Assembly: GCF_042646125.1 (NCBI RefSeq) | Contig: NZ_JBHRSW010000023.1 | Location: forward strand, 1-64,000 | From: Glaciecola flavus | Lineage (GTDB): Bacteria > Pseudomonadota > Gammaproteobacteria > Enterobacterales > Alteromonadaceae | DNA: 64,000 nt | Direction: 5' to 3' | The notes under the pieces: generated by a model | The model's database searches: none | Told to the model about the DNA's origin: nothing | What the model saw: the letters and a program-made list of their open reading frames with translations, nothing else | Translations under genes and position numbers: made by a program | Shown here: one piece after another, positions 34,579 to 43,501 of the stretch | How the letters are laid out: the number at the start of each line of letters is the position of its first letter | Numbering within the stretch: the first letter of the stretch is position 1

Positions 34579-37419
34579 CTATTCACCCCAAGTTTTACCT
34601 ATCATTGGCGCTAAAAACCTTGCAGTGTGCGATGCTTTGACACGGCATACCTGCTCGGGTGAGCCTTGAGCAACAATGGTACCGCCTCCTGAGCCTCCTT
34701 CAGGTCCAAGGTCAACGACATAGTCAGCCGTTTTTACCACATCTAGATTGTGCTCTATCACCACTACGGTATTACCGTGATCCCTGAGTCGGTGCAATAC
34801 CTCAAGTAGCTGCTTGATATCATGAAAGTGCAAGCCAGTAGTGGGTTCGTCAAGTATGTATAGGGTTTGTCCGGTGTCGCGTTTTGATAGTTCTTTGGCT
34901 AATTTCACGCGTTGTGCTTCACCGCCCGAGAGAGTGGTCGCTGCTTGTCCAAGTTTAATATATGACAAACCGACATCCATTAATGTTTGCAGTTTCCGTG
35001 CAATTGCGGGAATTGCATCGAAGAACACGCGCGCATCTTCAACAGTCATGTCTAAGACTTCATTAATGTTTTTGTCTTTGAAGCGAATTTCCAAGGTTTC
35101 GCGGTTGTAACGTTTTCCGGCACATACATCACAGGGAACATAAACATCAGGCAAAAAGTGCATTTCGACTTTAATGACACCGTCACCCTGACAGGCTTCA
35201 CAACGTCCACCTTTGACGTTAAAGCTAAAACGTCCTGGTTTATAACCTCTTGAACGCGCCTCTTGCGTGCCCGCGAAGATTTCTCTAATTGGCGTAAAAA
35301 TACCTGCATAAGTGGCGGGGTTTGATCGCGGTGTGCGACCAATCGGACTTTGGTCAATGTCGACTACCTTATCGAGATGCTCTAGGCCTGTGATACTTTT
35401 GTAGGGAGCTGGCTCATTTGTCGTCGCACGGTTTAACTCAGTTTGCGCGATACGGTAAAATGTATCGTTAATGAGTGTTGACTTGCCCGAGCCGGATACG
35501 CCCGTAATACAGGTCATGAGACCTGTTGGTATTTTCAAATCGACGGATTTAAGGTTGTTGCCGCTTGCCCCCTTTAACTCAATCCAAGGTTTGCCTTTGG
35601 CGCTATGGCGTTTCTGTGGCACAGCGATTGCCTCAACGCCGGATAGATACTTGCCCGTTAGGGATTGTTCGCAGCTCTTGATATCTTCAAGAGTACCCGA
35701 CGCAATGATTTCACCGCCATGCACCCCAGCACCAGGACCAATATCGACAACAAAATCAGCCTCTCTGATGGCATCTTCGTCATGCTCAACAACAATTACA
35801 GTGTTGCCTAAATCACGCAAATGCCTGAGAGTCAGAAGTAAGCGCTCATTGTCCCGTTGGTGGAGACCAATACTCGGTTCGTCAAGCACATACATGACGC
35901 CAACCAAGCCCGCACCAATTTGACTTGCCAAGCGTATGCGCTGGGCTTCTCCCCCAGATAGGGTGTCGGCACTGCGATCCATGGATAAATAATTCAGCCC
36001 AACATTCACCAAAAACTGCAAGCGATCGATAATTTCTTTTAAGATTTTTTCGGCTATCTTCGCTTTTTGACCACTCAAGGCTAAGCCATCAAAGAAAGAT
36101 AGGGCATCAGCGATTGAGCGTTCTGTAATCGCCGGTAGATTGGTATCTTGAATAAATACGTGACGTGCTTCCAAGCGAAGTCGTGAACCTGAGCACGATG
36201 AGCAAGGCTGTTGAGTTAGGTATTTGGATAACTCTTCACGCACAGTATTGGACTCTGTCTCTCGAAAGCGTCTTTCCATATTGGGGATAATGCCTTCAAA
36301 AGGATGCTTACGCTCCATGACATCACCGCGTTCGTTAATGTATTTAAACTTTATTGATTCGCCTTTTGAGCCATTAAGCACAATATCTTGGGCTTTTTCG
36401 TCAAGTGCATTAAATGGGACTTTGAGATCAAAGCCATAGTGCTCAGCCACGGACATCAACATTTGAAAATAGTAGTAGCTGCGTTTATCCCAGCCTCGGA
36501 TGGCACCACCTGAGAGCGAGAGTTCGTCATTGCTGACTACACGAGTGGGATCAAAGAACTGGCGAGTACCCAGACCATCGCAACTTTGACAAGCACCGGC
36601 GGGGTTGTTAAACGAGAACAAACGCGGTTCCAATTCGGCAATGCTATAGCCGCAATGTGGGCAAGCAAAGTTAGCAGAAAAAACAATTTCGTCTTTGCTA
36701 TTGTCATCCATGTAAGCGACTTTTGCGTTTCCTGCAGCCAAGTTTAATGCCGTTTCAAATGATTCGGCTAGGCGGAGCTGGAGGTCATCTCGCACTTTAA
36801 ACCTATCGACCACTACTTCAATGGTGTGTTTTTTACGTAAATCCAGCTCTGGTGGGTCGGATAAATCACAGACCTCACCGTCTATTCTTGCGCGAATAAA
36901 GCCTTGTGCAGCAAGCGCCTCTAGTGTTTTGACATGCTCGCCTTTACGCTCGTGCACAACGGGGGCGAGTAACATTAGCTTTGAACCCTCTGGCAAAGCG
37001 AGAACCTTGTCGACCATTTGAGAGACAGTTTGGGCGTCGAGGGCAACATCATGATCAGGACACTTCGGCGTGCCAACACGAGCAAACAACAAGCGCAAAT
37101 AATCATAAATTTCTGTAATTGTGCCCACCGTAGAGCGCGGGTTATGACTAGTGGACTTTTGTTCAATCGAGATAGCTGGCGACAAGCCTTCGATGTGGTC
37201 AACATCGGGTTTTTCCATCATGGATAAAAATTGGCGCGCATAAGCTGAAAGGCTTTCAACATAACGCCTTTGTCCTTCCGCATACAAGGTATCGAACGCG
37301 AGAGACGATTTACCTGATCCAGATAAGCCTGTGATGACTACTAGTTTGTCGCGCGGAAGTTCAATGTTGATATTTTTTAGGTTGTGGGTTCGAGCACCCC
37401 TTACTTCAATTTTATCCAT
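34579..37419 (-). CDS. uvrA: UvrABC excision nuclease subunit A
   Basis: 946 residues from ATG 37419. This start gives MDKIEVRGARTHNLKN as in other UvrA proteins and has AAGGA 6 nt upstream; an ATG 21 nt earlier adds unsupported residues. Two ABC ATPase modules carry Walker A GLSGSGKSSLAFDTLY and GVSGSGKSTLINDTFY and signatures LSGGEAQRIRLA and LSGGEAQRVKLA. Zinc modules show CPHCGYS with CQSCDG, and CEACQGDG with CDVCAGKR. It recognises DNA lesions in nucleotide excision repair. In E. coli uvrA and ssb share a divergent LexA region; here an MFS gene separates them and I see no LexA box upstream of uvrA. Confidence 0.97.
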   Translation of the reverse strand: MDKIEVRGARTHNLKNINIELPRDKLVVITGLSGSGKSSLAFDTLYAEGQRRYVESLSAYARQFLSMMEKPDVDHIEGLSPAISIEQKSTSHNPRSTVGTITEIYDYLRLLFARVGTPKCPDHDVALDAQTVSQMVDKVLALPEGSKLMLLAPVVHERKGEHVKTLEALAAQGFIRARIDGEVCDLSDPPELDLRKKHTIEVVVDRFKVRDDLQLRLAESFETALNLAAGNAKVAYMDDNSKDEIVFSANFACPHCGYSIAELEPRLFSFNNPAGACQSCDGLGTRQFFDPTRVVSNDELSLSGGAIRGWDKRSYYYFQMLMSVAEHYGFDLKVPFNALDEKAQDIVLNGSKGESIKFKYINERGDVMERKHPFEGIIPNMERRFRETESNTVREELSKYLTQQPCSSCSGSRLRLEARHVFIQDTNLPAITERSIADALSFFDGLALSGQKAKIAEKILKEIIDRLQFLVNVGLNYLSMDRSADTLSGGEAQRIRLASQIGAGLVGVMYVLDEPSIGLHQRDNERLLLTLRHLRDLGNTVIVVEHDEDAIREADFVVDIGPGAGVHGGEIIASGTLEDIKSCEQSLTGKYLSGVEAIAVPQKRHSAKGKPWIELKGASGNNLKSVDLKIPTGLMTCITGVSGSGKSTLINDTFYRIAQTELNRATTNEPAPYKSITGLEHLDKVVDIDQSPIGRTPRSNPATYAGIFTPIREIFAGTQEARSRGYKPGRFSFNVKGGRCEACQGDGVIKVEMHFLPDVYVPCDVCAGKRYNRETLEIRFKDKNINEVLDMTVEDARVFFDAIPAIARKLQTLMDVGLSYIKLGQAATTLSGGEAQRVKLAKELSKRDTGQTLYILDEPTTGLHFHDIKQLLEVLHRLRDHGNTVVVIEHNLDVVKTADYVVDLGPEGGSGGGTIVAQGSPEQVCRVKASHTARFLAPMIGKTWGE

Positions 37420-37501
37420 AGTTCCTTTGACGAATGGCAAGCGAGCTAATCAACTAGTATGCCATATAATTGCAAAAAGGCTATGTTCCTGTTCACGATT
37501 A

Positions 37502-37643
37502 CGGCGGAATGATACTGGGCTGAATAGAGGGCGACAAGAATCAAAATTTGTTTTTCACGGATGAAAAACTAAAGCGTATATGGATATACTCGCAGCGCTT
37601 TTGATTCTAGTCGTCCTCTATTCAGCAAGGTATTATTCCGCCG
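37502..37643. repeat. Cruciform element C (long inverted arms around a two-hairpin core)
   Basis: Arms 37502-37546 and 37599-37643 are 45-nt inverted copies with six mismatches. The 52-nt core (37547-37598) holds GTTTTTC-acggat-GAAAAAC and GTATAT-gg-ATATAC and ends AGCGC. It lies between the divergent uvrA and MFS genes, so it is not placed as a simple terminator. The core closely matches the decayed copy near 26862-26940; the arms do not. The 37420-37799 region holds no gene. Confidence 0.9.
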
Positions 37644-37799
37644 CACGTTTAAGGCCTGATGATCCTAACTAGCTCTTACCAAATAGACAAAAAAACAGTA
37701 AACTGCGCAACCGGTGTTTTCAATAGACATAGATTCGAAAATAACCAACAGTCAATACTTGGCTTTTGGTCTCATTTATTAGGCGTAGTTAGAAGGTCC

Positions 37800-39176
37800 A
37801 TGAACGATAAAGAGTTAACTTCAACGGAACTAGGCTCAGGTTTGAGCCTTGCTGCTGTGTATGTGTTTCGTATGCTTGGCTTGTTTATGGTCATCCCTGT
37901 TATTGCGGTTGCGGCAATTGAATACCCTGACTACTCTCCTTTACTGGTGGGACTGGCCATTGGGGGTTATGGCTTAACGCAAGCAATATTGCAAATACCC
38001 ATGGGAATAATGTCGGATAGACTAGGGCGTAAACCGATAATATATCTTGGTTTAGCCTTGTTTGCTTTGGGTAGCTTGATAGCGGGTATAGCTGAATCCA
38101 TGACTGTCCTTATTCTAGGGCGTGTGCTGCAGGGCGCTGGCGCGATTGCGGGTGCGGTGATGGCTTTGGCTTCTGATGTGACTAGAGAGTCACAACGCAC
38201 TAAAATTATGGCGCTCATCGGTGTGTCTATCGGTTTATCTTTTTATCTTGCGCTGTTGCTTGGGCCCCTTATCGCTGCCAATTATGGTGTGTCGGCAATA
38301 TTCTACCTTACAGCCGCTAGCGCATTGTTTTGCTTCCCTCTTGTAAAATTTGGGGTGCCAAATGTACAACCGTCATCCGCAACCGGCGACGCGTTGCCAA
38401 AAACAGAATATTTGTCTGCCTTGTTTTCGCACCCTCATCTTTGGCGCTTAAACCTTTTAGTGCTTGTGCTGCATCTACTGATTACCAGTTTTTTCGTGCA
38501 AATTCCTGTTTTATTAACGGATATTGGTGAGCCTTTAGCGAGGCATTATCAAGTGTACGGTGTGGTTTTGTTGATATCTGTTGCAATCTTAGTTGTATTA
38601 ATTCGCATGGCGAATGTATTGACTACGCAAAACATGTTCAATATTACTTTGTTACTGATGGCGGTGGGCTTGGTACTACTCACTCAAGTACCGACCTATT
38701 GGCTCATTGTTGCTGCGGGAATAAGTTTTTTTGCTGGGTTTAATTTTTTAGAGGCTAAGATGCCTGCCATGGTTTCGTCTATTGCGCCAGCCGGTCAAAA
38801 GGGCAGTGCGATGGGTATTTATGCTAGTTTTCAGTTCTTGGGTGCCTTTGTAGGTGGTATGTTGTCTGGTGCAATGAATGCGTATTTCGACACTAAAACG
38901 ACATTTGTAGTTTGTTTGCTGTTTATATTCTTGGCCAGCTTAGTGGCAAGAGGCTTAGCAAATGTAGAACGAGTTAAGCGAGTAACCTTGGGCTTTTCAG
39001 AAAGCACAGGTATGGATGATGACAGCATCAACCATGCAATGGCTTTGTTGATGGCAATCGAAGGGGTCAAGGATGTCAGTGCAGATCCCGAAGCAAAGGC
39101 CTTTTATTTGAAAGTAGATGCTAAACTATTTAATACACAGTTAGCCCTAGACAGCCTGCACAACACACAAAAATAA
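37800..39176 (+). CDS. MFS transporter of the YajR type
   Basis: 458 residues from ATG 37800, which has AGAAGG just upstream; an in-frame upstream ATG at 37659 would add 47 residues before the first helix. Twelve transmembrane helices with motif A GIMSDRLGRKPIIYLG and the VLQGAGAIAGAVMALASD segment typical of YajR. The last ~65 residues (HAMALLMAIEGVKDVSADPE) form the soluble YAM-like C-terminal domain of that group. The substrate is unknown. It lies between uvrA and ssb. Confidence 0.9.
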   Translation: MNDKELTSTELGSGLSLAAVYVFRMLGLFMVIPVIAVAAIEYPDYSPLLVGLAIGGYGLTQAILQIPMGIMSDRLGRKPIIYLGLALFALGSLIAGIAESMTVLILGRVLQGAGAIAGAVMALASDVTRESQRTKIMALIGVSIGLSFYLALLLGPLIAANYGVSAIFYLTAASALFCFPLVKFGVPNVQPSSATGDALPKTEYLSALFSHPHLWRLNLLVLVLHLLITSFFVQIPVLLTDIGEPLARHYQVYGVVLLISVAILVVLIRMANVLTTQNMFNITLLLMAVGLVLLTQVPTYWLIVAAGISFFAGFNFLEAKMPAMVSSIAPAGQKGSAMGIYASFQFLGAFVGGMLSGAMNAYFDTKTTFVVCLLFIFLASLVARGLANVERVKRVTLGFSESTGMDDDSINHAMALLMAIEGVKDVSADPEAKAFYLKVDAKLFNTQLALDSLHNTQK

Positions 39177-39482
39177 AAGCTCGTACTTAAACTAACACCG
39201 AAAATGAAACCATTACGATGGTCAAGTATAAATGTGTTTTGGGCGAATTTAAAAACTGCTGTGTTTGACAAAGGGTACCGCAAGATTGCATGGTGTTTTC
39301 GGCTTGTATAGGCATATTTTTTCTCTTTTTTATTGTGAATAACTACTCGTGACCATGCTTACTTTAGCGTCACTTGCATAGCGAGTCTTCACAAAGGTAT
39401 AGTCTATTTATCACACTTTTGTAACAACTCGGACTACGGTTTAGCTATGCTTGCTCCTGTTGCAAAGCAAAATGCAGCGAAT
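39177..39482. other. Intergenic region between MFS gene and ssb, no gene seen
   Basis: About 300 bp with no supported ORF, RNA gene or repeat. The ssb side (39483-39702) carries a LexA box and, at about 39517-39551, an inverted repeat TTTTGATA...TATCAAAA, probably part of the ssb promoter region. Confidence 0.5.
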
Positions 39483-39502
39483 GACTGAACGTTTATTCAG
39501 TC
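39483..39502. promoter_or_regulatory. LexA (SOS) box upstream of ssb
   Basis: CTG (39485-39487), ten bases AACGTTTATT, CAG (39498-39500), symmetric over GACTGAA...TTCAGTC. It lies about 200 bp upstream of the ssb ATG. ssb belongs to the SOS regulon in E. coli. Seen by eye; the distance is long, so the promoter start is not fixed. Confidence 0.6.
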
Positions 39503-39702
39503 GAAAATAGCACGCTGTTTTGATAACTTGTGGTGGTACACATGTGCTATCAAAAGTTAGATTTGACTAGCCTAAGTCGGTCAAAACGGGATACACTATA
39601 ATGAATAACGAAGAAGGTTTCGCTGTAGAATATTGTGGCTTCTGATAGGTGCCTATTACCTAGCTCAGAGCGATTGCGGAACAAGAAAACAAAGGAAAAA
39701 CA

Positions 39703-40245
39703 ATGGCCTCTCGTGGTGTAAATAAAGTAATTTTAGTCGGCAATTTGGGGAATGATCCCGAGATACGTTATATGCCAAATGGCGGAGCAGTAGCTAATTT
39801 GAGTCTGGCAACCAGTGAAAGTTGGAAAGACCAGCAAGGTCAACAACAAGAGCGCACCGAATGGCACCGCATTACTATGTACCGCAGATTGGCTGAAATA
39901 GCGGGAGAGTACTTAAGAAAAGGCTCGCAAATCTACATCGAAGGTAAATTGCAAACTCGTAAATGGCAAGATCAACAAGGTAATGATCGTTACACCACGG
40001 AAATTATCGCCGATCAAATGCAAATGCTAGGAGGTCGAAACGACAACCAAGGGCAAGGGGGTGGCTATCAGCAAATGCCAAATCAAGGTGCCAATCAAGC
40101 GCCACAACAAGGCGGTTATCAGCCAGCTCCACAGCAAAACAATTACCAACGCCCTCCTCAGCAGTCGGCTCCTCAACAGCAACCGGCGCAAGCGCCTAAA
40201 ATGTCAGAGCCAAGCTTTGATTATGATGATGATATTCCGTTTTGA
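39703..40245 (+). CDS. ssb: Single-stranded DNA-binding protein
   Basis: 180 residues. OB-fold at about 1-112 (ASRGVNKVILVGNLGNDPEIRY, ERTEWHRITMYRRLAEIAGEYL), then a Gln/Pro/Gly-rich disordered linker (about 115-168) and the acidic tail DYDDDIPF that recruits repair and replication partners. Preceded by AAAGGAAAAACA. Probably SOS-regulated through the box at 39483-39502. Confidence 0.97.
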   Translation: MASRGVNKVILVGNLGNDPEIRYMPNGGAVANLSLATSESWKDQQGQQQERTEWHRITMYRRLAEIAGEYLRKGSQIYIEGKLQTRKWQDQQGNDRYTTEIIADQMQMLGGRNDNQGQGGGYQQMPNQGANQAPQQGGYQPAPQQNNYQRPPQQSAPQQQPAQAPKMSEPSFDYDDDIPF

Positions 40246-40321
40246 CCTAAGACAAAAATGAAAATGTTGAAAACAATGTAGAAAGCAGCTAAATAGCGGC
40301 TTTATTAGTTTTACATCAAAA

Positions 40322-41341
40322 CTATTTGAACAGAGGTGCTTTGGGCTGATTGTACCGTCGAGTAATATATACAATGCAGTCCGTGTTACTTTGATTGGTA
40401 AAACTCCGTTGCGATTCAATTGGTGTGGAAAAATTATCTCCCTTTGTCAGTACACATGATTCTTCATTCGATGTAACGGTTAGTTGTCCTTGATGTACAA
40501 ACAAAACTTCTTCTTCAAAACGAATATGCAGTGGGATACTGGCTCCTGGTTCTAATTTTAGTGCCCGTACGACAAAGCCGTGATTCCAGCCAAGCTTCGA
40601 AGCTGGTAAGCCTTCCGCTGAATTTTTACCGCCAACTAATGGGGTTTCGTATACCCCCTCGAATTGAGAGAGCGATGTATCTTGTAGCCATACAAAGCTT
40701 TCAGTTCGATGTACTATTGTTTTCAGTTCATCGCTATTCACCACTCTGTGTTCTTCGATTTGAGCTTGTGACGTAACCGGCATCGGTGATTTATCTTCTG
40801 GGATCGATTGGCCTTGAGTTGTGTCTATTAAGCTACCGTCTTCAAGCAGAACAAGCCCAAACTCTTCGGCCATTTTGAATACCTTTGGAGACCACAAAAC
40901 TCGACCTGGATCATCACCGCCCAATATGGCATGAAGGTATCCTAAGCCTTTTTCTTCTCCCTCGGCAGCGCCTGCAATACATTCAAAACCACGAAAAACA
41001 TCTGTAGGAATGGAAATCACATCTCCTGGCTTAAGCGTGATGCGGCCATCATCGGCATTAACACCTGAAATAAAATCCCAAGTGCCTGTGTGCACGACAA
41101 ACACTTCTTCGGTCAAGTGACTATGTTGGGAATTCAAGCAACCAGCAGGTTGCCTTGCTCCACCGATGTTGAACCCGTGTGGAATAGAAATATGCACGTG
41201 CTGATCAGGGTTTTCAGCTACGCCCGGCCCTATAACAGTAAAGTTTTCTTTTTTGTCTGAACCTGGGCTTCTGGTATCGATGAAAGCTGTGGTACAGGGA
41301 ATTAATTCTTTATATTTTACAATACGAGATGTTAGTGACAT
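40322..41341 (-). CDS. Bicupin protein (quercetinase-like) of the SnoaL island
   Basis: 339 residues with two cupin domains at about 50-145 and 235-330. The first keeps the metal-binding pattern HSHLTEEVF (HxHxxxE); the second has HIRFEEEVL, with Arg in place of the second His, so its metal site may be lost. Bicupins include quercetin dioxygenases, oxalate decarboxylases and sugar isomerases; the reaction here is not predictable. It follows the SDR gene by 24 bp on the same strand, both read from the operator at 42133-42146. Confidence 0.82.
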   Translation of the reverse strand: MSLTSRIVKYKELIPCTTAFIDTRSPGSDKKENFTVIGPGVAENPDQHVHISIPHGFNIGGARQPAGCLNSQHSHLTEEVFVVHTGTWDFISGVNADDGRITLKPGDVISIPTDVFRGFECIAGAAEGEEKGLGYLHAILGGDDPGRVLWSPKVFKMAEEFGLVLLEDGSLIDTTQGQSIPEDKSPMPVTSQAQIEEHRVVNSDELKTIVHRTESFVWLQDTSLSQFEGVYETPLVGGKNSAEGLPASKLGWNHGFVVRALKLEPGASIPLHIRFEEEVLFVHQGQLTVTSNEESCVLTKGDNFSTPIESQRSFTNQSNTDCIVYITRRYNQPKAPLFK

Positions 41342-41365
41342 GGAAATTCCTTAAAATCGAATTTA

Positions 41366-42109
41366 CTACCTTGCCGTCCAACCTCCGTCAACCTTAATTG
41401 AGGTGCCGGTGATCATTGACGAAAGATCGCTGAGTAAGAAAGTACAAGCGTTAGCGACATCGCTAGTCGTGGCTAATTTGTTAAGAGGGATCATGTCGAG
41501 TACGAATTGTTTAAATTCAGGGTCTTCTAACATGGGTTGTGTCAATGGTGTTTGCACAAATGTTGGGGCGACAGAGTTAACGCGAATATTCGACTCCGCT
41601 AATTCTACAGCAAGTGCTTTCGTAAACCCTTCAACACCGTGTTTCGACATGCAATAAAGGGTTCGTCCTGCTGAACCGACAAAACCCATTTGCGAGGACA
41701 TGTTGACGATAGCGCCCTGATTGGCTTTTCTCATTGGCGTAATGGCCGCCTTGGTTGTTCGGTACAGTGATTTTATGTTCAAGTCGATAACGGTATCCAC
41801 GTCTTCCAGTGGCTGTTTCTCGATAGGTGATACTTTATTGGTACCGACGTTATTGACGAGTCCATGCAATATATCTAGTTGATTGAGTCGACGGATAAAT
41901 TGATCTGAAGATACATCCTCGCACCAACATTCTATTTGTTTTGGATAGAGACTTCGCAATTCGTCCAAATCACTTTGAGTACGTGATACTGCAATTACAC
42001 TAGCGCCCGCTTTTGCCGCGTGGCGAACGCAATCAAAGCCAATTCCCTTTCCTGCGCCCGTTACCAAAACTGTCTTCCCCTTCAATAAGCATGGAGAAAA
42101 TCCAAACAT
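41366..42109 (-). CDS. Short-chain dehydrogenase/reductase of the SnoaL island
   Basis: 247 residues. Classical SDR: NAD(P)-binding TGAGKGIG at 18-25, NNVG, catalytic Ser in NMSSQMGF, YCMSKHG with the catalytic Tyr and Lys, and a C-terminal VDGGW. Probably oxidises a hydroxyl of the pathway substrate. Its start is 24 bp from the palindrome at 42133-42146, which it shares with the divergent histidinol-dehydrogenase-like gene. Confidence 0.9.
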   Translation of the reverse strand: MFGFSPCLLKGKTVLVTGAGKGIGFDCVRHAAKAGASVIAVSRTQSDLDELRSLYPKQIECWCEDVSSDQFIRRLNQLDILHGLVNNVGTNKVSPIEKQPLEDVDTVIDLNIKSLYRTTKAAITPMRKANQGAIVNMSSQMGFVGSAGRTLYCMSKHGVEGFTKALAVELAESNIRVNSVAPTFVQTPLTQPMLEDPEFKQFVLDMIPLNKLATTSDVANACTFLLSDLSSMITGTSIKVDGGWTAR

Positions 42110-42132
42110 ATACCCTCTTAGCTATTATTATT

Positions 42133-42146
42133 GCATTCGAAGTCAT
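42133..42146. promoter_or_regulatory. Putative LacI-family operator 1 (TGCATTCGAAGTCA)
   Basis: Matches the perfect palindrome TGACTTCGAAGTCA found at 47079 at 12 of 14 positions, with TTCGAA at the centre. It lies in the divergent region between the SDR and histidinol-dehydrogenase-like genes. An identical 14-mer occurs at 56548-56561. Confidence 0.7.
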
Positions 42147-42212
42147 TATTAAGTACGATAAATTTTTATGCAAGAAAAATCATTCTATTCATTGGAAATA
42201 TCTGGAGCAACG

Positions 42213-43490
42213 ATGATTAATTATTTAAAGAAAGGTCCCTCAAAACAAGAGAAGGCGGAATCAAATAAAGAAGTTCAGCGTATCGTTGAAAACATTATCT
42301 CTGATATTGAAGCGAATGGTGATCAAGCGGTACTTTCTTATTCCGAAAAATTTGACAGATGGACTCCGGAGTCATTTAGATTGACTCGGGAGCAAATTGA
42401 AGCTTGTTATACTGAACTGGAGCAACAAGTCATCGATGACATTCGTTGGGCACAACAGCAAGTAAAGAATTTTGCGAAAATACAACGGGATTCAATGAAG
42501 GACGTAGAGGTAGAAACGCTTCCCGGTGTTACCCTCGGCCATAAGCACATCCCTGTAGAGAGTGTAGGTTGTTATGTACCAGGCGGAAAGTACCCACTAG
42601 TGGCCTCTGCGCATATGAGTGTGGTTACTGCAAAGGTAGCGGGTGTAAAACGTGTCATTGCTTGTGCTCCACCTTTTGAGGGCAAGCCGTCTGCCGCTAT
42701 TGTTGTCGCCATGGATATGGCCGGCGCTGACGAGATATATTGTTTTGGTGGTGTTCAAGCCGTTGCAGCAATGGCGATAGGCACTGAGAGCATTGCTCCC
42801 GTGGATATGATCGTTGGACCAGGAAACGCATTTGTAGCCGAGGCGAAACGTCAACTCTTTGGTCGTGTCGGGATCGATTTGTTTGCAGGTCCAACTGAAA
42901 CCCTTGTTATTGCCGACGAATCTGTAGATGGTGAGTTGTGTGCTGCAGACCTGTTGGGCCAAGCGGAACACGGGGTCAACTCTCCAGCGGTGCTACTGAC
43001 AAACAGTGAAAAGCTAGCGAACGAGACGATGAAAGAAGTTGAGCGTCAGCTCAAGATATTACCTACTGGTGAAATCGCGGGACGTGCATGGCGTGATTTT
43101 GGGGAAGTGATCGTTTGCGATACCTATGAAGAAATGCTGAATGTGGCAAATGAATTGGCCTTTGAGCATGTTCAAGTGATGACAGAAAACGTGGATTACT
43201 TTAAAGATAACATGCAAAACTTTGGGGCATTATTTTTGGGGCCAGAAACTAATGTGTCCTATGGAGATAAGTGTATTGGTACTAACCATACGCTACCAAC
43301 AAAACGAGCCGCATGCTACACTGGTGGATTATGGGTAGGTAAATTCATCAAAACTTGTACATTCCAGCGTGTAACTGAACAGGCTTCTGTTTTAGTCGGT
43401 GAGTATTGTTCTCGTTTGTGTGCAGTTGAGGGATTTGCTGGTCACAAAGAACAAGCCGATATTCGTTTGCGTCGGTACAAAGATAAATAA
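42213..43490 (+). CDS. Histidinol-dehydrogenase-like NAD-dependent alcohol dehydrogenase
   Basis: 425 residues from ATG 42213, chosen because GGAG lies 5 nt upstream; an earlier in-frame ATG (42168) would run through the operator region. The HisD catalytic set is kept: Gln and His in LGQAEHG, Glu-His in ELAFEHVQ, Asp in SYGDKCIGTNHTLPT and His in FAGHKEQ. Other his genes are absent, and HisD relatives outside his operons act on other alcohols, for example HpsN on dihydroxypropanesulfonate. A four-electron or two-electron oxidation of a pathway alcohol is likely. First gene of a run with lacI-type, hydrolase and aldolase genes. Confidence 0.88.
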   Translation: MINYLKKGPSKQEKAESNKEVQRIVENIISDIEANGDQAVLSYSEKFDRWTPESFRLTREQIEACYTELEQQVIDDIRWAQQQVKNFAKIQRDSMKDVEVETLPGVTLGHKHIPVESVGCYVPGGKYPLVASAHMSVVTAKVAGVKRVIACAPPFEGKPSAAIVVAMDMAGADEIYCFGGVQAVAAMAIGTESIAPVDMIVGPGNAFVAEAKRQLFGRVGIDLFAGPTETLVIADESVDGELCAADLLGQAEHGVNSPAVLLTNSEKLANETMKEVERQLKILPTGEIAGRAWRDFGEVIVCDTYEEMLNVANELAFEHVQVMTENVDYFKDNMQNFGALFLGPETNVSYGDKCIGTNHTLPTKRAACYTGGLWVGKFIKTCTFQRVTEQASVLVGEYCSRLCAVEGFAGHKEQADIRLRRYKDK

Positions 43491-43501
43491 TAAATTAAAC
43501 T

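Noticed and set aside
42213..43490. Histidine biosynthesis hisD
   Set aside because: No other his gene is near, and the gene sits in a LacI-controlled catabolic context; the sequence fits the non-histidine branch as well.
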